Shown here: positions 61,303 to 64,000 of the stretch, one piece after another
How the letters are laid out: every line of letters starts with the position of its first letter
Numbering within the stretch: the stretch's first letter is position 1
Assembly: GCA_946800325.1 (NCBI GenBank)
Contig: OX326957.1
Coordinates: forward strand, 54,555,798-54,619,797
Direction of reading: 5' to 3'
Origin: Luzula sylvatica
Taxonomy: Eukaryota; Streptophyta; Magnoliopsida; Poales; Juncaceae
DNA: 64,000 nt
Translations under genes and position numbers: made by a program
Notes under the pieces: generated by a model
Databases searched by the model: none
Seen by the model: the letters and a program-made list of their open reading frames with translations, nothing else
Told to the model about the DNA's origin: nothing

Positions 61303-62336
61303 TGTAGGGGAATATCCTCGACCCCGGGCCCGCACAGCGGAATGAAGGCCCGGTCCGATTCCCCGATTCCCGAGATCACACCACGACTTCGAGAGTACGA
61401 TGCAATTAGAAGGATAGATCTATACCAGTGCCAAATTGATGGCACACGAAGGGTTGATTGCCGCCTTCTATTTCCTGTCACGTTGGTGACAATCCGCGCG
61501 TCCCATACCACGCGTCCTTCACCAATCGTTTGCTACGCCGGTTCACTCGACTTCGTCCTCGTGCGTCCAAGCGTTTCCACCGTCTTTCTTACTCGAGTCG
61601 ATCACAATCGAAGAGTCACAAACGTCACTCCTCTACTTGTATCCATGGTGATTCGTAAGATGTCGGTCGCGGATGCACCTGCCTAGATGATGCACCGGCG
61701 AACTTGCTCGATCTAATCGATTCTCTATCACTCGAGAAACTCCTTTCTCGATTTCTCTCTCTTCGCACCTTTTCACTCACAAAAGATCAAATCTGAATTT
61801 GCTCTTTTTCTCTTGTGTCTTTGGCAGAATAATCTGATTGAATTGCTTAGTGAGGAGAGAGAAAGTATCCTATTTATATCTAATAGGATTAGGATTAGCC
61901 AAAAGGCATGTATATCCAATATACACCCTTTCACATAGAAAACTGCATGAACCTGGTCAGTATTCTGTCCAGACGAAATTGATAAATTTCTCTGACAGAA
62001 AATCACCTAACATGAAAGTTGTAGATAATCTAATTATCTACAAAAGGCAATTTGGCCCAGCCCAATTGGAGTTCGTATGCAAAAGTTATTACTGTTTTAC
62101 TAACTGTATGTCATACTATTGCACCCTTTCGGTATTTCACATAAACGACACTGATACTTCGTTCATATGAAATATATTTCTACATGAAGGTTATAGATAA
62201 TCTAATTATCTATCTAACCCAATTTGAACCATTCAAATCGGATTTTCTTACTGAAAGTTATGGCTCCAAATGTACGCTTACATTCATTCATCCACGTGTA
62301 CACTTTTACGGTTGATCCGAAACTGTATTTCTTTCA
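61303..62336 (-). repeat. Family F LTR (subtype 2) of copy G, minus strand
   Basis: The reversed LTR end TGTAGGGGAATATCC starts at 61303 and the LTR start complement is at 62335-62336, followed by the complement of the polypurine tract. It is the 3' LTR of a reversed element running off the right edge. Confidence 0.85.
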
Positions 62337-63515
62337 GTCTCCCACTCAATTTCAGATCTACCAAAAAGGTACTCATGCATATCCAATAGGCACGATTTTA
62401 GAGAATATAGCTCGCGTATCAAATACCAAGCTATGCACATCCAATGTGCCGATTTTATGATCAAGCCCGACTTAGTACGACTCGTTGTGTGACCATGTAG
62501 GTTCGACTTAACGATGGCAGTAGGTTGTTTCCAATGCCTACATGCTCATGAGCGGGATCTAGTCACTCCATCATAGCTACCCATGTTAAACGAATAATGA
62601 TTGTGATCATTGTGCCTATCTCGAATAGCGGTTACTAGTTCTCTTGTTTGCGATATCCGTTAATCAAAAGGCATGGTTATAGTCATCCTTATAATTTGAT
62701 TAACTATACTTATTCCCCGATTCCGAGTTGATTTAACAAATTTCAATCGATATTAACCATTAATATCATTGACTCTGGCCAGAGATTTCGTTAATCGACT
62801 CATCGAGCGGCGCCTAAGAGATATCTCTTCCTTTCGGAATAAACAATTCCTATCTTGGAGACTCACATTGAATTCCGTGTTTCGGACAATACCCAATGAT
62901 GACCCTTTTAACTCCCTGTTACGGTGAGCATAAGATCATATCAAAGCATTGTGTTACGCACGTAACGCAATCAATGATCCCCTCAAGTATGAAGAACCTA
63001 AAACCCCATCCGTCGCAAGTCCATATATAATGACTAAACCATGTCATGGACTCGCGGCTTCGGTCATATCCAATACATGTAACCTAACATATATCCACGT
63101 TCCCAATTCGACAAGCACCTTGTCCCATGATTAGCAAAACATAATCATCTCCTCGGCAAACGTACTAGTGTACGCGTTCAGTCTATTATCTAATAATAGA
63201 AATGCTTCTCTCTTAAGCAAGCTGATCCGCGACTAGGGATGTTTAGAAATGACACTTTAAGTGTGACGGTTTTGCTGCACATGGTCCTCAACCGTGTCGA
63301 CGTCCACACAAGTTCAAATCAAGGCTCATGTAACAATCATATTACACAACCCAGCACACAGTTTTCATATAAGGTGAATGCATATTAATTTAAGTAAACA
63401 AAATTTTTAAAAGGGATGCATTCATATGGACTAAGTATTTGGGTGATACAACGTTTACCTATGGGTATCTCCATACCCATAACCTGCGAGGACTATCGTA
63501 TTAGATAACTACACT
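62337..63515 (-). other. Post-pol region of copy G, minus strand
   Basis: Reverse complement of the equivalents at 1512-2694 and 49571-50754, and closest to those by eye. Confidence 0.7.
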
Positions 63516-64000
63516 CTACTCTCTTCTTCCTCCTCTAGGTATCTCCATACCCATAGTCATCGCATGACAGTCACGCGCGACTAGAGAGAGCGGTTTTGTA
63601 AACGGGTCCGCACGTTCCCGCTAGTGTTAATCATCATCCGGATTGGAACATTTCCAATACCTACGATCACATCTTTTCACAAAATTTCATGGATCAAATG
63701 AAATTTTCTGAGTATTGGCTAGAAGTGGTTGTGACCTCGGCATTTTTGGCTTGTACTATTGCGTCTCACGCAATAAACAACCATAAATCCGATAACTCAT
63801 GACTACTAGAGTTTGGTCATGTATCCGTGATCCATACCACTTCCTTTTGCGATTAATAACCGCAATATACTCGCCTCCGTAAATAGAATCATAAACTATT
63901 GGTCTTGTGGAACCTTTCCACATAACCGTGTTTTCATTTAAGCAAAACATGTACACACTTTGTGATCGAAAGTCGTGCTACATATTTGGACGTGCTTAAT
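63516..64000 (-). pseudogene. Degenerate pol (RNase H) of copy G, minus strand
   Basis: Reversed copy of the decayed RNase H region at 48.9-49.6 kb and 1-1.5 kb. The same shadow peptide, GGEYIAVINRKRKWYGSRIH, is read at 1092-1337, 49133-49333 and here, showing the same decayed sequence is shared. The element continues beyond the window. Confidence 0.75.

Overview
The window is nuclear DNA of a flowering plant. It is AT-rich, has no operons or bacterial signals, and is dominated by plant transposable elements: Ty1/copia retrotransposons primed by initiator tRNA-Met, Mutator-like (MULE), CACTA, hAT-like and Helitron DNA transposons, and GA, AT and TTA microsatellites. Nothing in it identifies the species. 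The only candidate host genes are dispersed copies of one small membrane-protein family, all on the plus strand (about 11.9-12.1, 24.4-24.7, 36.1-36.5 and 37.6-37.8 kb, plus a duplicated promoter stub at 35.8 kb). 

Layout. 1-10.8 kb: two tandem internal regions of a degenerate copia family (called family F here) with an LTR between them and a truncated LTR at the end (internal-LTR-internal-LTR). 10.8-16.2 kb: purine-rich repeats, small gene copy 1, AT-rich spacer and an AT-rich inverted-repeat element. 16.2-21.7 kb: a separate young copia element with 175-bp LTRs, one LTR mismatch, and a 5-bp target duplication. 22.1-23.5 kb: Helitron end and a hAT-like element full of TTA repeats. 24.1-24.7 kb: small gene copy 2 and its promoter. 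27.1-28.1 kb: a foldback MULE. 28.7-35.7 kb: a MULE inserted into a duplicate of the copy-2 promoter; its MuDR-type gene is broken by nested minus-strand family F pieces. 36-38 kb: small gene copies 3 and 4. 41-43.8 kb: Helitron end and a CACTA element. 43.8-51.8 kb: a complete but coding-dead family F element inserted into the CACTA transposase gene (target duplication CATCA). 54.2-61.3 kb: the best-preserved family F gag-pol element, with two in-frame stops and a microhomology deletion. 61.3-64 kb: another family F copy, minus strand, inserted in the 3' non-coding part of the previous one. 

How the parts relate. Family F appears to consist of a coding-competent ancestor (the 54.2-61.3 kb copy is its nearest relative here) and a non-autonomous lineage (copies at 3.8-9.6 and 43.8-51.8 kb). 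The two non-autonomous copies share the same deletion of about 610 bp, which removes the Gag zinc knuckle and the protease, yet retain LTRs, primer site, polypurine tract and long leader. The leader holds the most interesting signals. First, three stem-loops share a loop core (GGCCATAGTC or GGCTAAAGTC), and their stems differ between copies while staying base-paired. Second, there is a cassette whose flanks are conserved but whose content is a different palindromic sequence in each copy; one copy carries 17 versions of TCCGTTGTAACGGA. These look like RNA signals for packaging, dimerisation or translation, or protein-binding arrays. That role is inference. All boundaries were read by eye; no database search was run.
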